A stretch of 64,000 bases of DNA. Origin: Macrolepiota albuminosa (lineage: Eukaryota > Basidiomycota > Agaricomycetes > Agaricales > Agaricaceae). The stretch spans positions 3,146,616 to 3,210,615 of the forward strand of contig JAMWFC010000051.1 in assembly GCA_027475525.1 (NCBI GenBank), written 5' to 3'. The translations under genes were made by a program, and so were the position numbers. Positions 20,370-29,348 of the stretch are shown here, one piece after another; positions within the stretch are counted from its first letter, which is position 1; every line of letters begins with the position of its first letter. Under the pieces are notes generated by a model. That model was given only the letters and a program-made list of their open reading frames with translations. It was not told where the DNA came from and did not search any database.

Positions 20370-22616
20370 CGGGGGCTTAGCGCGGGCGCCTTTTCGTTGT
20401 CCCCTAGGGAACGTTGGCACCGTTCGTCGGATTCCGGAGTTGGGGTCGCTAATTGTGAGGGTCGTTTCCTCGTCGGTAACTGTCTTGACGACTGATCGCG
20501 CCAAGACGTCGAAGGGTCTGCCAAGTAGTAGGTCGTAAGCTGGTGAACGTAAGATGTGGATCTGAAGATAAAACGTGATGTCGCCAAGGGTGCACGGCAC
20601 ATTCTTGGCGAGGCCTAGGGATCTGTCTACCGTTCCGTTAGCGCTCTGCATGTTTAGTATAACGGTAGGGTCGTAAATAAGGCCCAGGTCATTAGCGACT
20701 TCTGCTGCCATAGAAATAATCTGAGACCCGCTATCCACGATTGCCTCTACTTCGTGCTTGTTGTCTACGGTTAGCGCTACCGAGCGGATAGCGTGCGATT
20801 CTTGAGCGACGGTAAGAATGGCGGGGTCCTCTCCATGGTCTACAGACCTAAGGTAGGTCTCTACTGGGTCCACCGAGGTGGCGTTAGCGATGGAGTCGGC
20901 TGGAGAATCTTCAGCGTCGGGAGAGTCGATGGTAACAGAGAAACCAGGAAGCGCGTCGTCGAGTTCATCAACCTTGGCAACGGCTGTCGCCAAGGGTCGT
21001 CGAGGAGTGACTGCCGTCTTGACTTGGTTGCGGACGTCGGGAGCAATACTACAAAGCTCTTCTACTGATAAGGTAACATTGGTTTTCATGATGCGGTTAA
21101 AGACGTGGTTGGATTTCTCGATATCGAATATTGGCGCAGTAGGTCGGTAGCCACCCTCAGGACGTTTCTCGGGAGCGGCAAAGTTTCGTTGTGCGGGAGC
21201 ATGATAACGATCGGGAATCCCTGAATAGGGATGGAGAGGCGGCAAAGGCGGTTCGGGAGCGGTAGCGGACGACGATGGTTCTGAAGCAGGAGCAGGGGCA
21301 GTGGCAGGAGGTGCGGCAGGAGCAGGTGTCGGTAACTTGCTAGCGGGAGGCATTGGCTTATATCCTTTAAGAGGTTGTTTGGGCTGCTTAACTTCAACCC
21401 CATCAAAGACCTGGTTCTTTAGCGAATCTAATTCCTGCTGCAGCTTGGCGATACGCTCTTCCCGCGAGAAAGTAGGGTGGTCGCCAACGCTGTCGAAATG
21501 TAGGACCTCGTGAATCATCTGCTGTTGGGTCGCCTGTTCGGGGTCGGGGTTGGCATTGCCAGATAGCGTGCCGGTAACAATTTGTCCTGGGTTGCGCCTA
21601 TGCCATTCATCTACCCGCTCCTGGAAGGACTTCTTGTCGGGGTAGTTGGGGATGGTGGCGCCAGAGGTAAGAACTATCTTGCCGTCGATAGCCCTTCGAA
21701 TTCTACCTTGGCGAACGTAATTCTCGAGGGTAGCGCAGCGTCCTCTAGTCATGGTATGGCCAATTTCCCCACAGAAGTGGCAAGGGCCAGGTGCGGGTAC
21801 GTTAGCGGGTCGGTTAGCCGTGAGGTTGGTGGTGATCATGGTTTCAATACGCGTCATAGCGGAAGCGACAGCGGCGGTAATCGCAGCATTGAGCTCCTCC
21901 TTCTTAACGAAGTCGGCAGCGGGAGGCGGGATGGGAATGATACCGTTAGTTCGCTCAGGTGGTGGGCTCGTCCTAGCGCGCTGCAGTCCAACGCCAGTGT
22001 CCGTTCCTTTGAGAACCCATTTACCGGCTTCAAAGACGTCGGCAACGTTATAGGGCTCGTCAGGGTGATGGGCCTGGTGAACTATTTCTAGGCGACGAGC
22101 AATACGAGTCCAAAGCGAAGTCGGGATGCCTTGCTGGAACAGGCGACGCTCCTCGTTAATATAGAGCTTGCCGTTCTGCAGAAGCCACCTAGCGATTTTC
22201 TGGAACTCGCGGTAATACGTGGAGAATGCGCCAAGCGACGATGTGCCACTGTCGAAAGATTCCTGAACTAGTTTCTGGAGCTCGTTTACCGTGTATCGGG
22301 TAGCCTCCTCGGCGCCAGGATACAGCTGGATTACTGCCGTCTTCCAGTCCTCATACGAAGCGCCTTGGGCTGGAGCTGGCGGGGCGGCAGGGACAAAGAC
22401 TGCAAACTCGGTAAGACCTGTCCACGTCTCTGCCGTGTCATACGATACGTATCTTGCCGCGTACTCCTTCATCTGCGTGTGGTCGGTAATGTTACAATCT
22501 CTGAATAGATACTCCAACTCCTTAAAATACTGGGAGAGCTCCCGTGGCTTGGTCTCGTCCCATTTCGGTGCTGAGAAGTGGTTGCGTGGCGGCATGCGCT
22601 GGACTTGTTGTTCCAT
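20304..22616 (-). CDS. Gypsy gag-protease polyprotein (770 aa)
   Basis: ATG at 22616 (MEQQVQRMPPRNHFSAPKWD) opens a capsid-like region (PRELSQYFKELEYLF; GLTEFAVFVPAAP), typical of gypsy Gag with the retrotransposon-gag fold. Around residues 280-300 is a zinc knuckle, CHFCGEIGHTMTRGRC (C-x2-C-x4-H-x6-C here, slightly longer than CCHC). A Pro/Ala-rich linker follows. Near residue 630 is a pepsin-like retroviral protease, AIVDSGSQIISM with the active Asp in DSG and a later LLLGRPF flap/core. The frame ends at 20304 within dup 7. Gag packages element RNA; the protease matures the polyprotein. Confidence 0.9.
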   Translation of the reverse strand: MEQQVQRMPPRNHFSAPKWDETKPRELSQYFKELEYLFRDCNITDHTQMKEYAARYVSYDTAETWTGLTEFAVFVPAAPPAPAQGASYEDWKTAVIQLYPGAEEATRYTVNELQKLVQESFDSGTSSLGAFSTYYREFQKIARWLLQNGKLYINEERRLFQQGIPTSLWTRIARRLEIVHQAHHPDEPYNVADVFEAGKWVLKGTDTGVGLQRARTSPPPERTNGIIPIPPPAADFVKKEELNAAITAAVASAMTRIETMITTNLTANRPANVPAPGPCHFCGEIGHTMTRGRCATLENYVRQGRIRRAIDGKIVLTSGATIPNYPDKKSFQERVDEWHRRNPGQIVTGTLSGNANPDPEQATQQQMIHEVLHFDSVGDHPTFSREERIAKLQQELDSLKNQVFDGVEVKQPKQPLKGYKPMPPASKLPTPAPAAPPATAPAPASEPSSSATAPEPPLPPLHPYSGIPDRYHAPAQRNFAAPEKRPEGGYRPTAPIFDIEKSNHVFNRIMKTNVTLSVEELCSIAPDVRNQVKTAVTPRRPLATAVAKVDELDDALPGFSVTIDSPDAEDSPADSIANATSVDPVETYLRSVDHGEDPAILTVAQESHAIRSVALTVDNKHEVEAIVDSGSQIISMAAEVANDLGLIYDPTVILNMQSANGTVDRSLGLAKNVPCTLGDITFYLQIHILRSPAYDLLLGRPFDVLARSVVKTVTDEETTLTISDPNSGIRRTVPTFPRGQRKGARAKPPEFTDQHANEPPHRCFHRPSRR

Positions 22617-22996
22617 GGCGACGGTGGTAACGAGTTCGGTTAGCGGTAGTGGGGAAGGAGTTCTGGAGATTGGCGACGGGGTAAGCGAAATGAGTTGAGA
22701 AAGAGGCGTTAGCGGAGTAATGGGAGTGATTGACTGTGGTACGGTAAAGGGCGACGCTAAGGGGTCGTCGGCACTATAATCGAGGGAATGCGGGAAGAGA
22801 TCAGGAAAGGCGTCTACAGTGGCGTTCTGTAGTTCCTGGGCTAGAGAGAGACCCGGTAAGGCACCAGGTGGTTGTGGAGTTGATGGGTGGGAAGGAGCTA
22901 TGCCTTCTGCCGACTGGTCTAGCAGGCGGCGCCTACGTTGGAGACGGGTTTCTGGCGGAATTCTGCCCTAGAGATCCCTCGCGGTGGGCTCCAATT
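22617..22996 (-). other. Gypsy leader between 5' LTR and gag
   Basis: An untranslated leader of about 380 bases on the sense strand, Pro/Ser-rich if read through. It carries several CGSYAA/TTRSCG hexamers. No upstream ATG-led gene is supported. Confidence 0.6.
22977..22993 (-). promoter_or_regulatory. Putative primer-binding site of the gypsy element
   Basis: Three bases after the sense-strand LTR end, the sequence reads TGGAGCCCACCGCGAGG. It begins with TGG as expected for pairing to a tRNA CCA end. I could not assign the tRNA. Confidence 0.5.
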
Positions 22997-23949
22997 TGAT
23001 GACGCCCAAAGTTTGGTCAGTAACAAATGTAACTATTGTGTTACCGTACCAAGAGTGTGCGTTGGGCGCGCTAAAAGTAATTTGAGGAGTCCCGGGCAGG
23101 TCCCAGAGAACGCGTCGGTGAAAAAGGTGAAAAGTCGGTAACGGGTGTCGGCAAGTGTAAGCGCTAAGGTAAAGCGCCTAGGAAGAAGCGGTAAGTTAAC
23201 ACGGCAAAGGTGAGCGGCAAGAGCACGATAAGCTTAGCGAAGTTCTAAGCGTCGATAATGCCTGCCGTAGTTGCAAGGCGCGAATGTGTCGAAAGTTGGC
23301 GAGCGTCTGCGACTGCCGATGAGTTTTGACGTTGCCGACCGTAGCGTGAATGAGCTCTTGATCGTAAGGGAGACTGAGGAAAGGGGAGTAAACTGTGGTC
23401 TATTGTTCTGATGTCTTCTATGTACAAATCGGTAAGTACTTTTATACTACAATGAGTTCGCCGTCGCCAGTGGCTAATGACGCCAGAGTGCGGTAAACTG
23501 GAAAATTTCAAAGGGGTAGCTCCAACGGTTTCAGATCCCTACCGTCCATTCAAGAGCCTTAGCGACGCCAGGCGACAGATCGCGAAGCTAAACCATCACT
23601 CCATCACCCTTCTGTCCGTCAGAGCACCTAAGCGATGTCGGGCGCCAAATCGAGACGCTAAGCGGTGTCAGACGCCAAGGTCAAACGCCAAGCTGTCCGT
23701 CAGTTTTTGATAGATCATCAGGCTTCTCGCTAAGCGCTGTCGTCAGTGACTGATGCCATCTGTCAGTTGTCATTCTGTCTGCCGATCGGCGCTATCATTG
23801 ATTGGATCTGCTTCTTGCCGTGCGCGGCCGTCAGAAGTGGCTTAAAATAGGTAAAACGCGTGCGCTAAGTTCGGAACGAGTGCGGCAAGGTTTCCGGAGC
23901 CGGTGCCGAGCCTGCCGTTGATGCGCCTAACCTGTATAGGGTCCTATCA
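22997..23949 (-). repeat. 5' LTR of the gypsy element (953 bp)
   Basis: Apparently identical copy of 12414-13366; on the sense strand it begins TGATAGGACCC and ends GGGCGTCATCA. It is followed on the plus strand by ACGG, the target duplication. The ORFs inside it are LTR shadows, not genes. Confidence 0.95.
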
Positions 23950-24126
23950 ACGGCTAGTACAGTTGACTATGAGCTTATGCATACGCTTTCAATATCTATT
24001 CCCTAGTCGTACTTTTCTTGCGCACCCTCCTACCTCTCCTTCGTTATCCTTTTCTTGGACTCTGTTTTTTGACAAATCTTCTTTCTTGTTCTCATTATTC
24101 TAGTACATAGTGTACATACAAAGTGC

Positions 24127-24390
24127 TTAGCCATAGCTACGTCGCCACTTCAAGAAATCGAAAATAAAGGGGTTGCTTTGGCAGCCAATTTCCGCTAAAC
24201 TGTTTTCCATCAATAAGAATCGTGTGGTGCAACGAACTGCAGAGGCCTGGTACCATTTTGCTTTTCCACAACATGTGCCCACCACCACCACCCCAGAGCT
24301 GTGGAGCATACGATGCAAGTTCTTCACATGTGCCATATGCTGGTGAACTATTCTGGGGTCTGTTGGACTGGTATACATGAGAGGACAATG
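24127..24390 (-). pseudogene. C-terminal part of an unrecognised gene, cut by the copia insertion
   Basis: The minus frame gives SNPFIFDFLKWRRSYG followed by TAA at 24127-24129, preceded by MAHVKNLHRMLHSSGVVVVG and WYQASAVRCTTRFLLMENSL. The composition looks like real coding sequence, but I do not recognise the family. Upstream (towards higher coordinates) the frame is interrupted by the copia element at 24391-29343. Host sequence resumes at 29349, where continuing coding sequence is uncertain (a stop occurs soon). It may be a disrupted transposon or host gene. Confidence 0.35.
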
Positions 24391-24699
24391 TGTCGCAGCA
24401 TAATGCAGAATAAATATATATTTCACGTATATAGTACACTGAAGTTCGAAATCAAGGACGATTCAATAAGTAAACTGCCAAGTTACGTACCTGAAGTTCG
24501 AAATCAAGGACGATTCGAACTTCAGGTATAAGTACGTATTTTATACCTAAATATGAGACATTTAGAATTTCGTAGAATTTTATCATGATGTAACGAGATA
24601 AAGTAAAATGAATAGAGAATAAAACATACGTCATGAGCACGTCATGTATGATGTGAGATTGAGGTAACACTCCGTAGTCATTCGTCATTCACTTTGACA
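24391..24699 (-). repeat. 3' LTR of the copia element (309 bp)
   Basis: It contains a 26-bp direct repeat (24440 and 24491) and a palindrome CCTGAAGTTCGA...TCGAACTTCAGG that could form a hairpin. It differs from the other LTR at about 24432, 24631, 24686 and 24694. Confidence 0.95.
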
Positions 24700-24869
24700 C
24701 TCCCACTTGACGAGGACGGAGGAGGAGGTACCACTCGGAGTTTGTCTCGGTACTTAATGAAGGTTTTGCAAGGTAACGCCTTCGTAAGTGTGTCTGCTAT
24801 CATATCGTGTGTCAAGACGTATCGTAACTTTATGTTTTCTCTTTTTATCTGATCTCGAATAAAGTGATA

Positions 24870-27530
24870 TCATATATCAATATGTTTGGCTCGTGAATGT
24901 CCGACCGGGTTGTTGGAAAGGGCGATGCTTCCAGCGCTATCTGTATAGATCGTGGTTGCCGTTGCCTGCTCAAAATCGAGGTCGTTTAATAGGCATCGCA
25001 GCCAAATCACCTCTCTGGTGGCATTTGCGGATGCGATATATTCCGCTTCGACTGTTGACGTTGCTACCCCTAGTTGCTTTTTCAAGGACCAAGAGACAAT
25101 ACTGCCATTGAGCTCATAGCACCATCCGCTGATTGATTTTCGGTCGTAATGGTCTTGTGCCCAATTGGCGTCGCTCCATCCAATAAGTTTTAACTCGTTG
25201 TTTAGTTGTCCTCCCAACATCAGACCATAGGATTTAGTCCCTTTGAGATATCGGAGTATTCGTTTGCATGCAGTCAAATGGGCTATGCCTGGATTATTAG
25301 CAAACTGAGCTACCAGACTTACTGCAAACTGAATATCTGGACGAGTTTGGATAGCGTAGAGAAGCGATCCGACCATCGATAAGTAATTGACTCCGTTTGC
25401 GAACTTGTTGTAGGAATCAACCTCTCCTGGAGTTTTGGGAGACTGCAACAGCGAAAGATTGTGATTCGTTGCCAGGGGAGTCGCCATTTCGTGACAATCC
25501 TTCATTCCGAAGCGATCTAAAATGGATTCGACATATGCGGACTGATCAAGTCGAATGATTCGTCTTTCCCTGTCTCGACTAATCTGTAGTCCTAACATAT
25601 AGTATATTTTGCCAAGGTCGGTTATGTCAAAATGTTTATTCATGTCATTTTTAAATGAGATAATTCGAGCGAGACGTTCCCCGGCAACAGCCATATCATC
25701 AACATAGACTAAAACGATGAGTACAATCTTTCCATGAGAACGCAGAATATACAAGCAGTCGTCTGCTTTGGATTGGCTGAAACCGAGGCACATGAGCACA
25801 TCATGTAATCGTTCCTTCCATTTGCGGCCAGCTTGTTTGAGCCCGTATATCGCTTTGCGCAACTTCCAGTATCGTGCTTTTCCGATTCCGTTAGGAGCTC
25901 TCATGTAGATCTCTTCGTCTATATTGGCCTCAAGGTACGCTCCAACCACGTCTATTTGATGTACTTCAAGGTCTAGCATGGCCGCCAGAGTGAGGAACAC
26001 CCGCAGAGTAGTGAATTTTGCGACCAATGAAAACGTGTCGTGATAATCGATTTCAGGTACCTGGGAGAAACCCTGAGCTACGATTCGGGCTTTATACTTG
26101 ATTCGATTTCCTTGGCCATCGAGTTTTTCTTTCAAGACAACTTTACTTCCCACGGCTCTTTTACCGGGAGGTAATTCGTTTACTTCCTCAAATACATTCT
26201 TTTTGACTAATTGGTTGTATTCGTCTTGAATGGCTTGCTGCCATCTATCTGTGTCGCGCGTTTGCATGGCCTCGTGAACAGGCGGTCCTGATACTGCCAC
26301 GTATGCTGCATGAACTTCAGGATTTTCATCATCGTTATCTCGGTACCTCATCGGAATACGTCGAGACCTGGTGGAAACTTCACATTTTGGCAAGTTCTCC
26401 CACCTGGCCTTCTTCCTTGGAGCGGCAGGAGTTACAGTGTCAGTGGGGTCCTGCTCAGGAGTACGAGGTCGAGAGGGAGATGGATACTGAAGCTCACCAC
26501 CGCTGATTTCTCCTTCTGAGGCACTGGCATATGCATCGTCTCCTTCTGTTAGTTGACTAAGATCGGATAGGTGAATGGATACGCGAATTTTTCGAGGTAC
26601 GTCTTCTTCAGGATATGGAGCAAGGTCGATGAGGTCATCAACAGGCCTATTAATTTCTCCATCGGAAGTGGGTTTCACTTGTGCCAATTCACTAGGTACG
26701 TTGTCTTCATGGAATTGAACATCACAGGAAGTGATCAGCTTTCCGTTTTCGAGGTCCTCCAGTCTGTAACCTTTAGTTTCTCCCGCCCACCATCCAAGCA
26801 TTCGTACTCGTACTGCACGCGACTCAAGCTTGCCGCGCCTTACTTCTTTGGGCACATGAGCCCATCCAAGTGAGCCAAAGATACGAAGGTGCGACAAGTC
26901 AGGTTTTTCATGGGAGTTACTCCATTCTGTAAACGGTATTTTGCCACCAAGGGCTGACGTTGGAGTGATAGAACGAATGTAAGTGGCATACATGAAGGCC
27001 TCGCCCCAGTATCTCAAATCCATGTTTGCAGCGTGGAGCATACATCTCGTCATCTCCATTAAAACGGCTATCGTTCGCTCAGCTATTCCATTCTGCTCAG
27101 GTCTGTAGGGATTGGTAGTTTCATGAGTTATTCCATTAAGCTTACAAAACCTTTCTACAGTCGAATTCACGAATTCGGTGCCGTTATCGGTTTGAATTAT
27201 TTTGACTAGCTGCCCCGACTGACGTTTGAGCTTTGCAACAGTACCGCGCATTTTGTCGGCTGTCTCCTCTTTCTTCTCGAGCAGAGAACTGTTTGGCAGA
27301 CGACGACTGACTTCAACGATCACTAGGGCATACCGTTTTCCATCCCATGTGGGTACATTCATAGGTCCAATCAAGTCCATGACAAGCAACTCGTTTTTGT
27401 CATAGATCTTTGTGCTGGCTGCCGGCAGAGGGGGTCTAGTGGATTTTCCTTGAATACACCCACTGCACAGGCGATCGAACTCGCGAGGCAATTTGATCTT
27501 TAATCCTGTTACGATGTTCGTATCTGCCAT
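24870..27530 (-). CDS. Copia pol: integrase, reverse transcriptase, RNase H (ends at premature TGA)
   Basis: Same frame as gag, separated from it by one TGA. Integrase zinc residues CSGCIQGKSTRPPL are followed by the DDE triad in VMDLIGPMN, IQTDNGTEF and RPEQNGIAER. RT shows YKARIVAQGFSQVPEIDYHD, IYGLKQAGRKWKERL and the catalytic YVDDM. RNase H shows GWSDANWAQDHYDRKSISGW and AEYIASANATREVIWLR, ending SRAKHIDI before TGA at 24870. Beyond that TGA the frame stays open into the LTR with the usual copia C-terminal sequence, so this stop is a recent mutation of an Arg codon position. The product would lack only the last few dozen residues. Confidence 0.93.
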   Translation of the reverse strand: MADTNIVTGLKIKLPREFDRLCSGCIQGKSTRPPLPAASTKIYDKNELLVMDLIGPMNVPTWDGKRYALVIVEVSRRLPNSSLLEKKEETADKMRGTVAKLKRQSGQLVKIIQTDNGTEFVNSTVERFCKLNGITHETTNPYRPEQNGIAERTIAVLMEMTRCMLHAANMDLRYWGEAFMYATYIRSITPTSALGGKIPFTEWSNSHEKPDLSHLRIFGSLGWAHVPKEVRRGKLESRAVRVRMLGWWAGETKGYRLEDLENGKLITSCDVQFHEDNVPSELAQVKPTSDGEINRPVDDLIDLAPYPEEDVPRKIRVSIHLSDLSQLTEGDDAYASASEGEISGGELQYPSPSRPRTPEQDPTDTVTPAAPRKKARWENLPKCEVSTRSRRIPMRYRDNDDENPEVHAAYVAVSGPPVHEAMQTRDTDRWQQAIQDEYNQLVKKNVFEEVNELPPGKRAVGSKVVLKEKLDGQGNRIKYKARIVAQGFSQVPEIDYHDTFSLVAKFTTLRVFLTLAAMLDLEVHQIDVVGAYLEANIDEEIYMRAPNGIGKARYWKLRKAIYGLKQAGRKWKERLHDVLMCLGFSQSKADDCLYILRSHGKIVLIVLVYVDDMAVAGERLARIISFKNDMNKHFDITDLGKIYYMLGLQISRDRERRIIRLDQSAYVESILDRFGMKDCHEMATPLATNHNLSLLQSPKTPGEVDSYNKFANGVNYLSMVGSLLYAIQTRPDIQFAVSLVAQFANNPGIAHLTACKRILRYLKGTKSYGLMLGGQLNNELKLIGWSDANWAQDHYDRKSISGWCYELNGSIVSWSLKKQLGVATSTVEAEYIASANATREVIWLRCLLNDLDFEQATATTIYTDSAGSIALSNNPVGHSRAKHIDI

Positions 27531-27566
27531 GTTCTTAATGGTTCTAGGACTGATATGACCTTGACA

Positions 27567-29045
27567 TCAGTGCCATAATCGCATCGTTGACTCGCTAGCA
27601 ATATATGCAATGCGATTGTCTTGTACCCCCACGTTCATGCACTCGATTCGATACATGGTTCCCTGGTCTCCCATGAGCTTGGCACGCATGAACTCCTTGC
27701 CATTAAAGGCTAAGCTGATGCCATAGGGAAATCCGGTAAGGATGGCGCCTGCACGCTGCAGTAATCCCAAGCTGATGAGATTTGCTCCTAGTTCGGGCAC
27801 ATATAATACTTCGTCAAACTGAACGTCATTTGTTCCGTCGAGAACGTTCATACGCAGGAAGATCGAGCCAACTCCTTTTACGTTCAAACGATTGTTCCCT
27901 CCGACGGAAATGTATTGATTTTTGACTGTTTCAATTTTGTAAAACCAATTTTTGTCAGCCAACATATGGCATGACGCTGCGCTGTCAAGAAGGAGTCCAG
28001 AAGGCATGCCCTCGTTTGTCGCCATCAGCAGTTTCCCCACTTTGCGGGCAGGTGCAACCGGTTCGCTGATCAACAGATTAGCATTTCCTACCTGCTTAGG
28101 CTTTTTCGGTTTGGGGCACTTCGGGCTCCAGTGACCTTTTTTGCCACAGTTGTGGCAGATGTCATCCGCTTTAGGTTCGCGCTTGGGTTTAGTCTTCTTT
28201 TTGATGGTCTTTCCTTCCGGTTTACTCCCACTGGATAGAGTTCCCGGTTTGGATATGAAAGCCAGTGATTTATTCGAGGCGATTTCTTCGTGCATCAATC
28301 GGTCATACACAGAAATTAATTCTGTGGACAAGCTTTCTAAAGTGAGAGAACTTCCTCGATATAATAGGTTTTGTTTCATGACTTCCCAGGCCGCGGTATT
28401 TGGCAACGATAGAAGAACGGCATTTATGACCGTATTATCGTCGACCTTGTGACCAGCATCGGCAATACGACGGCGTATGTCAAGGTAGAAACCTATGTGA
28501 GTCGTCATAGGTGTACGACCGTCCCACTTTTTTGCGTATAACTGCTGATAGTAGTAGTGCACATTTGTGCCACTTTGTTGGTCGACATAAGTTTTATGGA
28601 GGTGATCCCATATGCTTTTCGCACTTCGAAGGTCGATAATAGAGTCCCGCTGCGTGTATTTGATGGAGCTACGAATTAAGCCGATAGCCGCATCATTTTT
28701 GCTTAACCATCGCTCATATTTTTCATGAGCTTGCTCCCATACGAGGTAGGGCTTGGATAAGATTTTGTCCCAAGGATCTTGGGCTTCCTCCTCCTTTTTG
28801 ACGGTGGGAACTGAGCCATCATTGGTAGGATTAGGGTGGGAGGTAGTTGTCATACCCGGGAACTGGTCAGGGGGTTTTGGTGGGCATTTATCACGTCCAC
28901 TAGTAATACCCCAAAGTGACTTTGATTGCAGCGCAGCCTTCATGTTATCAGACCATACGTGATAATTATTTCCGTTGAGCTTCACGAACTGTAGAGTATT
29001 GGAAGTCGGTTCGCTGACGTCGGGGCCCATAACCTGTCGCAGCAT
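27567..29045 (-). CDS. Copia gag-protease (start of gag-pol), ends at premature TGA
   Basis: The best start is the ATG at 29030 (MGPDVSEP), which lies inside the primer-binding site; an in-frame ATG at 29045 lies in the LTR itself. Gag reads NTLQFVKLNGNNYHVWSDNM, the usual copia UBN2-type N-terminus. The CCHC knuckle is CHNCGKKGHWSPKC. The protease has LLLDSAASCHMLADKNWF with the active DS(A/G)A. The frame ends in STMRLWH then TGA (27567-27569), in the pre-integrase zinc region where family members have WHRxxGH. Downstream sequence continues in the same frame as GHISPRTIKN, so a single nonsense codon divides gag from pol. Confidence 0.92.
   Translation of the reverse strand: MLRQVMGPDVSEPTSNTLQFVKLNGNNYHVWSDNMKAALQSKSLWGITSGRDKCPPKPPDQFPGMTTTSHPNPTNDGSVPTVKKEEEAQDPWDKILSKPYLVWEQAHEKYERWLSKNDAAIGLIRSSIKYTQRDSIIDLRSAKSIWDHLHKTYVDQQSGTNVHYYYQQLYAKKWDGRTPMTTHIGFYLDIRRRIADAGHKVDDNTVINAVLLSLPNTAAWEVMKQNLLYRGSSLTLESLSTELISVYDRLMHEEIASNKSLAFISKPGTLSSGSKPEGKTIKKKTKPKREPKADDICHNCGKKGHWSPKCPKPKKPKQVGNANLLISEPVAPARKVGKLLMATNEGMPSGLLLDSAASCHMLADKNWFYKIETVKNQYISVGGNNRLNVKGVGSIFLRMNVLDGTNDVQFDEVLYVPELGANLISLGLLQRAGAILTGFPYGISLAFNGKEFMRAKLMGDQGTMYRIECMNVGVQDNRIAYIASESTMRLWH
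29023..29034 (-). promoter_or_regulatory. Copia primer-binding site, half-tRNA-iMet type
   Basis: Directly after the LTR the sense strand reads GGTTATGGGCCC. It is complementary to the anticodon arm of initiator tRNA-Met, the site used by Drosophila copia, which primes from a cleaved half-tRNA. The gag ATG lies within it. Confidence 0.8.
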
Positions 29046-29343
29046 AATGCAGAATAAATATATATTTCATGTATATAGTACACTGAAGTTCGAAATCAAG
29101 GACGATTCAATAAGTAAACTGCCAAGTTACGTACCTGAAGTTCGAAATCAAGGACGATTCGAACTTCAGGTATAAGTACGTATTTTATACCTAAATATGA
29201 GACATTTAGAATTTCGTAGAATTTTATCATGATGTAACGAGATAAAGTAAAATGAATAGAGAATAAAACATACGTCATGAGCGCGTCATGTATGATGTGA
29301 GATTGAGGTAACACTCCGTAGTCATTCGTTATTCACTTCGACA
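29035..29343 (-). repeat. 5' LTR of the copia element (309 bp)
   Basis: Begins TGTCGAAGTGAATAACG on the sense strand. It carries the same internal direct repeat and palindrome as the other LTR. Confidence 0.95.
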
Positions 29344-29348
29344 CAATG

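Larger units (their letters stand above)
12414..23949 (-). mobile_element. Complete 11.5-kb Ty3/gypsy-type LTR retrotransposon with antisense passenger gene
   Basis: Two 953-bp direct repeats (12414-13366 and 22997-23949), each bounded by TG...CA, flank the element, and the host sequence ACGG is present on both sides (12410-12413; 23950-23953) as a 4-bp target duplication. Sense is minus: 5' LTR 22997-23949, leader, gag-protease, reverse transcriptase-RNase H-integrase (order RT-RH-INT, hence Ty3/gypsy), spacer, polypurine tract at 13367, 3' LTR 12414-13366. Between pol and the polypurine tract lies a six-exon gene on the opposite strand (13536-15773). Five 77-bp tandem duplications break the coding region and are probably assembly artefacts. 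Without them the element would be about 11.15 kb. The LTRs look identical by eye, suggesting recent insertion if the assembly is right. Confidence 0.93.
24391..29343 (-). mobile_element. Complete Ty1/copia retrotransposon with CAATG target duplication
   Basis: LTRs of 309 bp lie at 24391-24699 and 29035-29343, with TGTCG...GACA ends. The 5-bp host sequence CAATG occurs at 24386-24390 and again at 29344-29348. Domain order on the minus strand is Gag, protease, integrase, RT, RNase H, which defines Ty1/copia. A primer-binding site follows the 5' LTR and a purine tract (AAGTGGGAG) precedes the 3' LTR. Two in-frame TGA codons disable the polyprotein. The LTRs differ at four sites, all transitions. 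Confidence 0.95.
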
